From the NCBI RefSeq assembly GCF_003173775.1, contig NZ_CP029552.1:4777001-4841000 (forward strand): a stretch of 64,000 nt of DNA, written 5' to 3'. The stretch is from Methylobacterium sp. 17Sr1-1. Its GTDB lineage: Bacteria > Pseudomonadota > Alphaproteobacteria > Rhizobiales > Beijerinckiaceae. The translations under genes and the position numbers were made by a program. Every line of letters begins with the position of its first letter. The first letter of the stretch is position 1. The notes beneath the pieces were generated by a model that was given only the letters and a program-made list of their open reading frames with translations, was not told the origin of the DNA and did no database searches. Positions 19,132 through 27,039 of the stretch are shown here, in pieces.

Positions 19132-20286
19132 TCACTCCTGCCGCAGCGCCTGGTCCAGATCCGCGAACAGGTCGTCCGCATCCTCGATGCCGACCGAGAG
19201 CCGCAGCAGGTCCGGCGGGCAGGGGGTGCTCGGGCCCTCGATCGAAGCCCGGTGCTCGATCAGGCTCTCGACGCCGCCGAGCGAGGTCGCGCGCTTCCAC
19301 AGACCCACCCGGGCCGCCGTCCGGATCGCCGCCGCCTCGCCCGCCGCCACCCGGATCGACAGCATGGTGCCGAAGCCGCCGGTCATCTGGCGCGCCGCCA
19401 CCGCGTGGCCGGGATGCCCGGGCAGGCCCGGATACAGCACCTGGGCCACCGCCGGATGGGCCGAGAGCCGCCGGGCCAGCTCGCCGGCATTCGCCATCTG
19501 GGCCGCGATGCGCACGTGCAGGGTGCGCATGCCGCGCATCAGCAGGTAGGCCTCGAACGGCCCCAGGATCGCGCCGTTGCCGGAGCGGATGCGCTGGATC
19601 CGGGCCCAGAACGCGTCGGATGTCGCGCCGGCGAGCGCCCCGGCGATCACGTCGGAATGGCCGTTGAGCACCTTGGTGGCGGCATGCATCACCACGTCGG
19701 CGCCGAGCGTCAGGGGCCGGGTGACAACCGGCGAGCTCGCGGTCGAATCGACGGCGAGCCGCGCGCCGGCCGCGTGGGCGATCTCGGCCGCCCCCGCGAT
19801 GTCGGTGACGGTCCAGAGCGGGTTCGAGGGGGTCTCGAGCCAGACGAGCTTGGTCTCGCCGGGCCGCACCGCGCGTTTCAGGGCATCGAGGTCGTCGGTG
19901 GCGATGAAATCGACCTTCAGACCCCAGCGGGTCGCCTCCTCGGACAGCCAGCGGCGCAGCGCCCAGTACATCACGGTCGGCGCCACGATGTGGTCGCCGG
20001 GGTCGAGGGCGCCGAACACCGCCGTGGCGGCGGCCATGCCGGAGGAGAACAGGAGCGCGCCGGCCTCAGCCTCCTCCAGCATCGCGATCACGGCTTCCGC
20101 CTCGCGCACCGTGGCGTTGTCGGGCCGGCCGTAGACGTAGCCGGACGAATACTGGTTGTCGGGGTCGCGGATATAGGTGGTGGCGACGTGGATCGGCGGC
20201 ACCACGGCCTTCGTGACCGGATCGACGTGGCCGAGCGCCTGGGCGGCGAGGCTCTTCTTCGACCATTGGCGCGGGGCGCTGCTCAT
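19132..20286 (-). CDS. metC: Cystathionine beta-lyase-like PLP enzyme
   Basis: 384-residue Cys/Met-metabolism PLP-dependent enzyme. Features include SSGYVYGRPDNATVREAE, LLFSSGMAAATAVFGAL, the substrate-site ETPSNPLWTVTDI, the cofactor aspartate in LAVDSTASSP and the PLP lysine at about 205 in HAATKVLNGHSDV. The sequence best fits alphaproteobacterial cystathionine beta-lyases, which split cystathionine to homocysteine, pyruvate and ammonia; a gamma-lyase or gamma-synthase role cannot be excluded. The ATG at 20286 follows TTGGAG. The gene is divergent from tspO. Confidence 0.87.
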   Translation of the reverse strand: MSSAPRQWSKKSLAAQALGHVDPVTKAVVPPIHVATTYIRDPDNQYSSGYVYGRPDNATVREAEAVIAMLEEAEAGALLFSSGMAAATAVFGALDPGDHIVAPTVMYWALRRWLSEEATRWGLKVDFIATDDLDALKRAVRPGETKLVWLETPSNPLWTVTDIAGAAEIAHAAGARLAVDSTASSPVVTRPLTLGADVVMHAATKVLNGHSDVIAGALAGATSDAFWARIQRIRSGNGAILGPFEAYLLMRGMRTLHVRIAAQMANAGELARRLSAHPAVAQVLYPGLPGHPGHAVAARQMTGGFGTMLSIRVAAGEAAAIRTAARVGLWKRATSLGGVESLIEHRASIEGPSTPCPPDLLRLSVGIEDADDLFADLDQALRQE

Positions 20287-20392
20287 GCCGGACTCCAAGA
20301 TGCGACGAGACGATGCGACGAGGATGTTTTGCTCCCCCGCCGCCCTTGCAGAACCGGTGCCGGCGCGCAACCTCCATCCCGGTATAGTGCAC

Positions 20393-20459
20393 CTCACAAA
20401 ACTCCCGTTGCGCCGACGTCGCCAGAGCGAGCGACGACGGTGATCGGGAGTTTTGTGAG
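20393..20459. promoter_or_regulatory. Long hairpin in the metC-tspO divergent region
   Basis: Perfect 15-bp inverted arms CTCACAAAACTCCCG (20393-20407) and its complement (20445-20459) flank 37 bases that themselves contain a CGTCGC/GCGACG stem. The element ends 24 bases before the tspO start codon, so it probably lies in the tspO leader RNA. The arms are more AT-rich than their surroundings. It may be an RNA control element or a member of a repeat family; no second copy is seen here. Confidence 0.65.
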
Positions 20460-20483
20460 AGACACATAGCACCCGAGCCCGAG

Positions 20484-21008
20484 ATGCCGCCGACCGCAAC
20501 GCTTCACCGTCCCGCCCGGCCCGTCCTCTCGCCCGTGCCGCGCCTCCTCGCGGCGATCGCCCCCGTCGCCGCGGTGGCGGTCGTGGGAAGTCTCGCGACG
20601 ACGCCGAACATCCCGACCTGGTACGCGGGCCTCGCCAAGCCCGGCTTCACGCCGCCGAACTGGCTGTTCCCGGTCGCCTGGACGATCCTCTACACGCTCA
20701 TCGCCTTTTCGGGCTGGCGGGTGCTCGGCACCGCGCCGGCGACGGGGAGCCTGCGGCGCACCCGGACGCTCGCCCTGTGGGCGTTCTTCGTCCAGCTCGC
20801 CCTCAACGGCGCCTGGACGCCGGTGTTCTTCGCCCGGCACGACCTGGGCGGCGGCCTCGTCGTGGTGCTCGCTCTGCTGGTGATGATCCTGTGGACGATC
20901 CGGCTCTTTCTGCCGCTCGACCGGCTCGCCGCCCTCGTCCTCGTGCCCTACGCCGCGTGGGTGGCGTATGCGACGGCGCTCAATGCGGCGATCTGGTGGA
21001 TGAACTGA
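20484..21008 (+). CDS. tspO: TspO/MBR family tryptophan-rich sensory protein
   Basis: 174-residue membrane protein with five predicted helices. Family motifs are intact: WYAGLAKPGFTPPNWLFPVAWT, LNGAWTPVFF and the closing YATALNAAIWWMN. TspO proteins bind porphyrins and related ligands and, in alphaproteobacteria, tune pigment or stress gene expression. An N-terminal extension of about 20 residues precedes the first helix. The gene is divergent from metC and preceded by a strong hairpin. It is convergent with the quinone oxidoreductase gene. Confidence 0.93.
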   Translation: MPPTATLHRPARPVLSPVPRLLAAIAPVAAVAVVGSLATTPNIPTWYAGLAKPGFTPPNWLFPVAWTILYTLIAFSGWRVLGTAPATGSLRRTRTLALWAFFVQLALNGAWTPVFFARHDLGGGLVVVLALLVMILWTIRLFLPLDRLAALVLVPYAAWVAYATALNAAIWWMN

Positions 21009-21041
21009 GGAGGGGTCGCAGCGACCCGCCTCCGTCCCGAC

Positions 21042-21168
21042 CACGACCTCATCCTGAGGTGTCAGTCGATCGAGGATCGACTGACCTCGAAGGAGGCCTC
21101 CAGAAGGCTCTGAGAGAACTGGAGCCCTCCTTCGAGGCCGCTACGCGGCACCTCAGGATGAGGTCGTG
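21042..21168. repeat. Nested palindromic repeat, family E
   Basis: Outer perfect 20-bp arms CACGACCTCATCCTGAGGTG (21042-21061) and its complement (21149-21168) enclose two further dyads: GTCAGTCGATC/GATCGACTGAC (21061-21085, 3-base loop) and CCTCGAAGGAG with its complement. The element fills the space between the convergent tspO and qor genes and may also act as a two-way terminator. Confidence 0.85.
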
Positions 21169-21214
21169 AGTGGGATGAGTGGCATTCTCGACGTCTTGGA
21201 CGCGGAACGTTTTC

Positions 21215-22192
21215 TCACGGCACCAGCACGATCGCCCCGGTCACCGTCCGGGCCTCCGCCGCCTCGTGCGCCTCCACCACCCGGTCGAGGGGGAAGCGGG
21301 CCCCGATATCGACCGCGACGTGGCCGCGGCCGATCGCGTCGAACAGGTCGGCGGCGTTGGCCCGGAAGGTGGCCGGGTCGGCGTTGTGCGGGAAGACCGA
21401 GGGGCGGGTGAGGAACAGGCAGCCCTTCTTGTTCAGGAGCTCCGGGTCGATCGCCGGAGCAGGCCCGGACGCCGCGCCGTAGGAGACGACGAGCCCGAAC
21501 GGGGCGGCGCAGTCGAGCGACTTCAGCAGGGTGTCCTTGCCGACCGCGTCGTAGACGACACGGGCCTTGGCGCCGCCGGTCGCCTCCAGGAAGGCCCTGG
21601 GCCAGTCGCCGTCGAGGTCGATCACGGCCTTGCAGCCGGCGGCGAGCGCGGCGTCGCGCTTGGCCGCGGAGCCGGTGGTGCCGATGACCGTGGCGCCGAG
21701 CGCCGTGGCCCAGCGGGTCAGGATCTGGCCGACGCCGCCGGCGGCCGAATGGACCAGCAGCAGGTCGCCCGCCTGAACCGCGTGGGTCTTGCGCAGCAGG
21801 TACTGCGCCGTCATGCCCTTGAACAGCAGGGCGGCGGCGGTCTCGTCGCTGACGCCGTCGGGCAGCCGCACGAGCTTCCCCGCCGGCACGTTGCGCCGGT
21901 CGGCATAGGCGCCGACCCCGGCATTCATGTACGCGACCCGGTCGCCGGGCTTCACGTCCGTCACGTCGGGGCCCACCGCCTCGACCACGCCCGCCGCCTC
22001 GAAGCCGAGCCCGGTCGGCCGGTCGAGCGGGTAGATGCCCCGACGCTGGTAGATGTCGATGAAGTTGAAGCCGATCGCGGTCTGGCGCAGGCACACCTCG
22101 CCCGTGCCGGGCGCGGCCAGCTCCCCGCTCTGCAGGGTCATGACCTCTGGCGGGCCGAACTCGGTGATCACCACGCGGCGTTGGGTCGTCAT
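21215..22192 (-). CDS. qor: Quinone oxidoreductase (zinc-free MDR family)
   Basis: 325-residue NADPH-dependent quinone reductase. FNFIDIYQRRGIYP and GFEAAGVVEAVG mark the GroES-like catalytic domain, and HSAAGGVGQILTRWATALGA is the NADPH site with the AAxxGVG motif of the QOR branch. The zinc-binding cysteines of alcohol dehydrogenases are absent, as expected. It probably reduces quinones by single-electron transfer or detoxifies reactive carbonyls. It is divergent from a LysR-type gene, the usual layout for an inducible reductase and its regulator. Confidence 0.92.
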   Translation of the reverse strand: MTTQRRVVITEFGPPEVMTLQSGELAAPGTGEVCLRQTAIGFNFIDIYQRRGIYPLDRPTGLGFEAAGVVEAVGPDVTDVKPGDRVAYMNAGVGAYADRRNVPAGKLVRLPDGVSDETAAALLFKGMTAQYLLRKTHAVQAGDLLLVHSAAGGVGQILTRWATALGATVIGTTGSAAKRDAALAAGCKAVIDLDGDWPRAFLEATGGAKARVVYDAVGKDTLLKSLDCAAPFGLVVSYGAASGPAPAIDPELLNKKGCLFLTRPSVFPHNADPATFRANAADLFDAIGRGHVAVDIGARFPLDRVVEAHEAAEARTVTGAIVLVP

Positions 22193-22271
22193 GCCGGGTC
22201 TCTCCTCTGATCCGCCCCGCTCGTGGTCCCGGTATGAACCCGCCGGGAGGCGTGATAAATCCGGGCCCGCA

Positions 22272-22284
22272 TTCGAAATTCGAA
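22272..22284. promoter_or_regulatory. Candidate LysR operator
   Basis: Two TTCGAA palindromes (22272-22277 and 22279-22284) sit side by side in the short divergent region between qor and the LysR gene, 19 bases before the LysR start. The spot and symmetry suit an autoregulatory LysR site, although the typical T-N11-A form was not verified. Confidence 0.45.
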
Positions 22285-22302
22285 ACGGCGGGTTTGCAAT
22301 CG

Positions 22303-23202
22303 ATGGACCGCCTCTCGGGCATGGAGGCCTTCGCCCGAGCCGTCGAGACCGGCTCCTTCTCCGCCGCAGGCGACCTGCTCGGGCTCTCGCCGCAGGCGGT
22401 CGGCAAGCAGGTGCGCCTGCTGGAGGAGCATCTCGGCGTCCGGCTGATCCACCGCACGACCCGCCGGCAGAGCCTGACCGAGGCGGGGCGCGACCTCTAC
22501 GAGCGGGTGCGGGTCATCCTGGCGGAGGTCGAGGCGGCGGAGGCGGTGGCGGCGCGCAGCCAGGCGGTGCCGCGGGGCCAGATCCGCGTGAACGCCCCGG
22601 TCACCTTCGGGGCCTACGACCTCGCCCGGGTGCTGCCCGCCTATCTCGCGGCCTACCCGCAGGTCGACGTCGAGCTGACCCTCTCGGACCGGAAGGCCGA
22701 CCTGATCGAGGAGGGCTACGAGGTGATCTTCCGCGTCGGTCCGCCGGCCGGGAACGGCCTGATCGCCCGGCCCTTGCGCCCGATGGACTTCGCCCTCTGC
22801 GCCGCCCCGTCCTACCTCGCGGCGCGGGGCGCGCCGCGCGCGCCGGCCGACCTCCGGCAGCACGAATGCCTCGGCTTCGCCTACATGGCGACGGGGGATC
22901 AGTGGCGCTTCGTCGGACCGGAGGGCCCCGAGACGGTCGAGGTGTCGTACCGGCTCCTGGTCAATAACGGGCAGGCTCTCCTGACCGCGGCGCTCGCCGG
23001 CCTCGGCCTGCTGCTGCAGCCGGTCGCCCTGGTGCGGGACGCCGTGGCGGCGGGCCATCTGGTGCCGGTGCTGGCGGATTACCGACCCGTCTCCCGGCCG
23101 ATGCACCTGCTCTATGCGCCCGACCGGCGGATCACCCCGAAGCTGCGGTCCTTCATCGACTTCGCGCTCGCCCGCTTCGCCGGCCCGCCTTCCGCAGGAT
23201 AA
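22303..23202 (+). CDS. LysR family transcriptional regulator
   Basis: 299 residues. The N-terminal winged helix (about residues 1-60: MEAFARAVETGSFSAAGDLL, then LSPQAVGKQVRLLEEHLGVRL) is followed by a LysR substrate-binding domain (about 90-295). The form is that of regulators controlling adjacent MDR or SDR reductases. The ATG at 22303 gives the canonical N-terminus MDRLSGMEAF; an upstream ATG would add 23 non-conserved residues. It probably controls the divergent qor in response to quinones or electrophiles. Confidence 0.92.
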   Translation: MDRLSGMEAFARAVETGSFSAAGDLLGLSPQAVGKQVRLLEEHLGVRLIHRTTRRQSLTEAGRDLYERVRVILAEVEAAEAVAARSQAVPRGQIRVNAPVTFGAYDLARVLPAYLAAYPQVDVELTLSDRKADLIEEGYEVIFRVGPPAGNGLIARPLRPMDFALCAAPSYLAARGAPRAPADLRQHECLGFAYMATGDQWRFVGPEGPETVEVSYRLLVNNGQALLTAALAGLGLLLQPVALVRDAVAAGHLVPVLADYRPVSRPMHLLYAPDRRITPKLRSFIDFALARFAGPPSAG

Positions 23203-23208
23203 GGGGTG

Positions 23209-23589
23209 TCAGCGCGCCGCCACCACCCCGGCGCCGCGCAGGGTGCGGGACACGGTGGCGCGCATGTCGGCGAGGGTGAAGGGCTTGGTCAGCACGTCGG
23301 CGACGATCGCGTCGAGGCCGCGGGCGCGCTCGCGCTGGTCGGCGAAGCCCGTCATCAGCAGGATCGTCAGGTCCGGATAGTCGCGCTTGGCGGCGAGCGC
23401 CAGGGCGATGCCGTCCATCAGGGGCATGCGGATGTCGGTCAGCATCAGGTCGAACGCGGTCTCGGACAGCCGGTCGAGACCGTCGCTGCCGTCGACCGCG
23501 GTCACGACCGTGTGGCCGTCCATCTCCAGCCCGCGCTTCAGGAAGCCGCGGATCGGTTCCTCGTCGTCGACCAGCAGGATGCGCGCCAT
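23209..23589 (-). CDS. Single-domain response regulator, CpdR-like
   Basis: 126 residues, consisting only of a receiver domain. The phosphoryl-acceptor aspartate is Asp52 (LMLTDIRMPLMDG), acid-pocket residues are in LLVDDEEP, and the switch residues are Thr80 (LLMTGFAD) and Lys102 (LTKPFTLADM). The TGFA and KPF-x-LxD pattern and the lack of an output domain resemble CpdR, which in alphaproteobacteria adapts substrates for ClpXP proteolysis. Assignment to cpdR proper is not certain because other stand-alone receivers share these features. The ATG at 23589 gives the minimal receiver. It is convergent with the LysR gene. Confidence 0.85.
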   Translation of the reverse strand: MARILLVDDEEPIRGFLKRGLEMDGHTVVTAVDGSDGLDRLSETAFDLMLTDIRMPLMDGIALALAAKRDYPDLTILLMTGFADQRERARGLDAIVADVLTKPFTLADMRATVSRTLRGAGVVAAR

Positions 23590-23798
23590 GTCCTCTCGTC
23601 TCTCGTCCTCTCGTCGCTCCGGGCCGAAAAACCACGCGGACACGGCGAGTGTGACGGGGCCGGCGGCACCGGGTCAAGCCGTTGCGGCAGCTACGGTTCC
23701 GAATTCGTGCCGCTTTCCGGAGCGCGGCGCGCCGGCGTTGCAAACGCGCACCGCTCCGGGCCCCGACGCCGTTGCCGGAGCCGTCTCGCCCCGAAGCC

Positions 23799-24362
23799 CT
23801 AACCCTTGTCGAACAGGTCCGGCCCGTCGTCACCGTAATCGACGAGGCCGACATAGGGCAGCTGCCGGAAGGCGTGGGCGACGTCCATCCCGTAGCCGAC
23901 CACGAACACGTCCGGGCAGGTGAAACCGACGTAGTCCGCATCCATCGTCACCGCGCGCTTGCCGGGCTTCTCGAGCAGCACGGTGGTGAGCACGCGGCGC
24001 GCGCCGCGGGCCATCAGGAGGTCCTTGGCGTAGACGAGGGTGCGGCCGGATTCGAGGATGTCGTCGATCAGCAGCACGTCGCGCCCGCGCACCTCGCTCT
24101 CGACGTCGCGCAGGATCGCCACCTGGCCGGACGACACCGTGGCGGCGCGGTAGCTCGACAGGTGGATGAACTCGACCTGCGGCGCGAGACCCGCCCGGTG
24201 CAGCGCCCTGATCAGGTCGGCGGCGAACATGAAGCTGCCCTTGAGCACCGCCACCACCAGGAGGTTCTCCAGCGGCTGGCTCGCGATGGCGCGGGCGATC
24301 TCCTCGTTGCGCTGCGCGATGGCGGATTCGTCGAACAGGACGCGGACGCGGGGCAGGTTCAT
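23799..24362 (-). CDS. hpt: Hypoxanthine phosphoribosyltransferase
   Basis: 187 residues. The PRPP-binding loop VLLIDDILESGRTL is intact, as are VAVLKGSFMFAADL near residue 38 and the C-terminal substrate segment YVGFTCPDVFVVGYGMD. The enzyme salvages hypoxanthine (and often guanine) to the nucleotide with PRPP in the cytoplasm. Length fits bacterial Hpt (about 180). It starts 19 bp after the stop of the DUF3426 gene on the same strand, so they may share a transcript. Confidence 0.95.
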   Translation of the reverse strand: MNLPRVRVLFDESAIAQRNEEIARAIASQPLENLLVVAVLKGSFMFAADLIRALHRAGLAPQVEFIHLSSYRAATVSSGQVAILRDVESEVRGRDVLLIDDILESGRTLVYAKDLLMARGARRVLTTVLLEKPGKRAVTMDADYVGFTCPDVFVVGYGMDVAHAFRQLPYVGLVDYGDDGPDLFDKG

Positions 24363-24381
24363 CGGTCTCGGTCTTTGCGGT

Positions 24382-25101
24382 TCACGGGACGTTCGTCGGA
24401 GCCCTCAGGCTGACGGCAGAATCCCCGCTGTCAACCGCGGCGAAGCGGACCAGCACGTCGCGCCCCCTGGCCGGCGCGTTCGGCAGCTCGGCCCGGAAGC
24501 GGGCGGTCTCCTCGGGTTCGAGCCGGTCCCGCGGCGCCGGGGCGGTCCAGCGGTAGACGACCTGGCCGTGCTCGTCGCGCAGTTCGAGGCGCAGCGGCGG
24601 CACCGCCACCGCCTCCTTCGCGGCGCTCACCAGGTCGCCCTCGACCACGACGCGCCCGCTGCCGGAGGCGTCCGGCACCTGATAGGCGGCGACGTCCCGG
24701 AAGGCGAGGCCGCGCAGGTTCACCGGCAGGCCGAGCCCCGCATAGAGCCGAGCGGTCTGGGGCAGGGCGCGCACGATTCCGGCCCGGCCCGCCGGCACCA
24801 GGGCGAGCACGCAGGCGGCGAGTCCTGCGGCCGCCAGCGCCGCCCCGGCGAGGCGCCGGCGCGACGGCCGTCCGGCGGCGGCCGTCGCGGCCCGCGTCCC
24901 GGCCCGGCGGGGCGCGGCGGTCCCGGCGGCGGAGAACACCGCCTCGCCCGGGGGCGAGAGGTCGGGCCCCGGCTCCGCGACGGGGGCGGAGACGAACCAG
25001 GGTTCGCGGCAGGCGGCGCAGCGCACGGTGCGCCCGGCCGGGCCGATCTGCTCGGGATCGAGCGTATATTCGCTTGCGCAGGCGGGACAGACGATCAGCA
25101 T
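24382..25101 (-). CDS. MJ0042-type zinc-ribbon protein with DUF3426-like C-terminus
   Basis: 239 residues. The N-terminal zinc ribbon has two CxxC pairs (IVCPACASEYTLDP and VRCAACREPW, about residues 5-34). A Ser/Ala/Arg-rich linker leads to one transmembrane helix (about 86-108), then an extracytoplasmic beta-domain of the DUF3426 kind (about 125-230). In related Rhizobiales this gene neighbours ftsE, as it does here in divergent orientation. Its role is not established; a cell-envelope function is suggested by topology and neighbour. Confidence 0.82.
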   Translation of the reverse strand: MLIVCPACASEYTLDPEQIGPAGRTVRCAACREPWFVSAPVAEPGPDLSPPGEAVFSAAGTAAPRRAGTRAATAAAGRPSRRRLAGAALAAAGLAACVLALVPAGRAGIVRALPQTARLYAGLGLPVNLRGLAFRDVAAYQVPDASGSGRVVVEGDLVSAAKEAVAVPPLRLELRDEHGQVVYRWTAPAPRDRLEPEETARFRAELPNAPARGRDVLVRFAAVDSGDSAVSLRAPTNVP

Positions 25102-25157
25102 GGCGAATCAGTCGGGCGCGGCACCGAGGCCGGACCACGACTCCTCCCGCGACAGCC

Positions 25158-25172
25158 TTAATGCGTGGTAAA
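25158..25172. promoter_or_regulatory. Possible CtrA-like half-match upstream of ftsE
   Basis: TTAA-TGCGTGG-TAAA matches the alphaproteobacterial CtrA site TTAA-N7-TTAA at seven of eight fixed positions. It lies between the divergent DUF3426 gene and ftsE. A single near-match could be chance. Confidence 0.25.
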
Positions 25173-25307
25173 GCGGCGCGGATCGTCGGGGCGCTCGCGG
25201 TGAAATGGCGCTCGCGCCGGGCGGGCCCGGGCAAGCGACGCGGGATATCGAGCGACGCGGGACGTGAGGACCGGTCGGAAATGGGGACCGGCGCGCAGGG
25301 AGACCGG

Positions 25308-26027
25308 ATGGACGCGAGGAAGGACCGGGGGACCGGAGGCAGCCTGCTCGGCGGGATGGACGAGCCGGTGGTCCGGTTCGAGAATGTCGGCATGCGCTAC
25401 GGGGTCGGCCCCGAGATCCTGAGCGACATCAGCTTCACCATCGCGCCGCACTCGTTCCAGTTCCTCACCGGCCCGTCGGGCGCCGGCAAGACGACGCTGC
25501 TGCGGCTGATCCTGCTCTCGGTGCGGCCGAGCCGGGGCCTCGTCTCGGTGTTCGGCGAGGAGGTGAGCGGCATCTCGAGCGGCGCGCTGACCTCCCTGCG
25601 CCGGCGCATGGGCGTGGTGTTCCAGGATTTCCGCCTGCTCGACCACCTGACGACCTACGAGAACGTCGCCCTGCCCCTGCGCGTCCAGGGCCGGGCCGAG
25701 ACGAGCTACCGGGCCGAGGTGGTGGAGCTCCTGCGCTGGGTGGGCCTCGGCGAGCGCATGCACGTGCTGCCGCCGCTCCTGTCCGGCGGCGAGAAGCAGC
25801 GCGCGGCGATCGCCCGGGCGCTGATCGCCCGGCCGGAACTGCTGCTCGCCGACGAGCCGACCGGCAACGTCGACCCCCAGCTCGGCCGGCGCCTGCTGCG
25901 CCTGTTCGTCGAGCTCAACCGCCTCGGCACCTCGGTGCTGATCGCCACCCACGACTTCGCCCTGATGGACCTCGTCGACGCACGCCGGTTCGTCCTGGGC
26001 AACAACCGCCTGCGGATCGAGGGATGA
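25308..26027 (+). CDS. ftsE: Cell division ATP-binding protein FtsE
   Basis: 239 residues. Walker A GPSGAGKTTLL, the Q-loop in VVFQDFRLLDHLTTYENV, the signature LSGGEKQRAAIARAL and Walker B LLLADEPTGNVD are all intact, with the FtsE-typical FENVGMRYG near the N-terminus. With FtsX it forms the inner-membrane complex that controls periplasmic peptidoglycan hydrolysis at the septum. The ATG at 25308 follows GGGAGA; a second ATG at 25356 would give a 223-residue form closer to the usual length, so the start is uncertain by 16 codons. ftsX follows after 18 bp. Confidence 0.92.
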   Translation: MDARKDRGTGGSLLGGMDEPVVRFENVGMRYGVGPEILSDISFTIAPHSFQFLTGPSGAGKTTLLRLILLSVRPSRGLVSVFGEEVSGISSGALTSLRRRMGVVFQDFRLLDHLTTYENVALPLRVQGRAETSYRAEVVELLRWVGLGERMHVLPPLLSGGEKQRAAIARALIARPELLLADEPTGNVDPQLGRRLLRLFVELNRLGTSVLIATHDFALMDLVDARRFVLGNNRLRIEG

Positions 26028-26045
26028 GCCGCGGGGAGACGCATC

Positions 26046-27005
26046 ATGTCTGACGGAGCCACCCTGGAGCGCCCGCCGCGGCGCGAAGCGCCCGGCGGCG
26101 ACCTGCCGCCGACCCTGCGCCGCAACGCGGCGCTGGTGCCGACCGACACCAGCGCCGGCCGGGCGCTCGCCGCGGTGATCGCGATCCTGACCTTCCTCGC
26201 CGCCCTCTGCGCCGGGGGCGCCGAGATCGTCGCCTCGAGCGCGGCGCAGTGGCAGGGCTCGGTGGCGCAGGAGGTGACGATCCAGGTCCGGCCGGGGCCG
26301 GGCCGCGACACCGATGCCGACGTCGCCAAGGCGGCCTCGCTCGCCGCCAACACCCCTGGCATCGCCTCGACGCGGCCCTTCACCAAGGCGGAATCCGAAC
26401 GCCTGCTCGAACCCTGGCTCGGCAGCGGCCTCGATCTCGGCGACCTGCCGGTGCCGCGGCTCATCACGGTGCGGCTGGGGTCGAGCACCCCCGATCTCGG
26501 CGCCTTGCGCCAGCGCCTCGCCGAGTCCCTGCCGGGGGTGGCGAGCCTCGACGACCACGCGCTGTGGCTCTCGCGCCTCTCGACCATGGCGAACACGGTC
26601 GTGGGCGTCGGCGTGGCGGTCGTGGCCCTGGTGCTGCTCGCCACCGGGCTCGCCGTCACCTTCGCGACCCGCGGCGCGATGGCGGGCAACCGCGAGGTGG
26701 TCGAGGTGCTGCACTTCGTCGGGGCGGACGCCGACTTCATCGCCCGGGAGTTCCAGCGCCGCTTCTTCCGCTTGGGGTTGCGCGGCGGGGCGATCGGCGC
26801 GGTGGCGGCCTTGGCGGTGATCGGGGCCGGCGGCGCGCTCGCCCGGTTCTGGCGCGCAGGGCCGGCCGGCGACGAGCTCGAGGCCCTGTTCGGCGGCTTC
26901 GCCATCGGCTGGCGCGGCTATGCCAGCGTGGTGCTGATCGGGGTCATCGCCTCGGTCGTCACCGCGGTGGTCTCGCGCCTCACCGTGCGGCGATTCCTGG
27001 ATTGA
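26046..27005 (+). CDS. ftsX: Cell division protein FtsX
   Basis: 319 residues with the FtsX layout: a cytoplasmic N-terminus of about 48 residues, a first helix (about 37-60), a periplasmic domain of about 120 residues, and three C-terminal helices (about 180-200, 235-258 and 285-308) carrying the FtsX permease fold. REVVEVLHFVGADADFIAREFQRRF is the conserved cytoplasmic loop that contacts FtsE. Sequence conservation outside the loop is low, as usual for this family. It is the second gene of the ftsEX operon. Confidence 0.9.
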   Translation: MSDGATLERPPRREAPGGDLPPTLRRNAALVPTDTSAGRALAAVIAILTFLAALCAGGAEIVASSAAQWQGSVAQEVTIQVRPGPGRDTDADVAKAASLAANTPGIASTRPFTKAESERLLEPWLGSGLDLGDLPVPRLITVRLGSSTPDLGALRQRLAESLPGVASLDDHALWLSRLSTMANTVVGVGVAVVALVLLATGLAVTFATRGAMAGNREVVEVLHFVGADADFIAREFQRRFFRLGLRGGAIGAVAALAVIGAGGALARFWRAGPAGDELEALFGGFAIGWRGYASVVLIGVIASVVTAVVSRLTVRRFLD

Positions 27006-27039
27006 CGGCCTCGGCCGGTTCCGCGCGGCCCGCCGGGCG

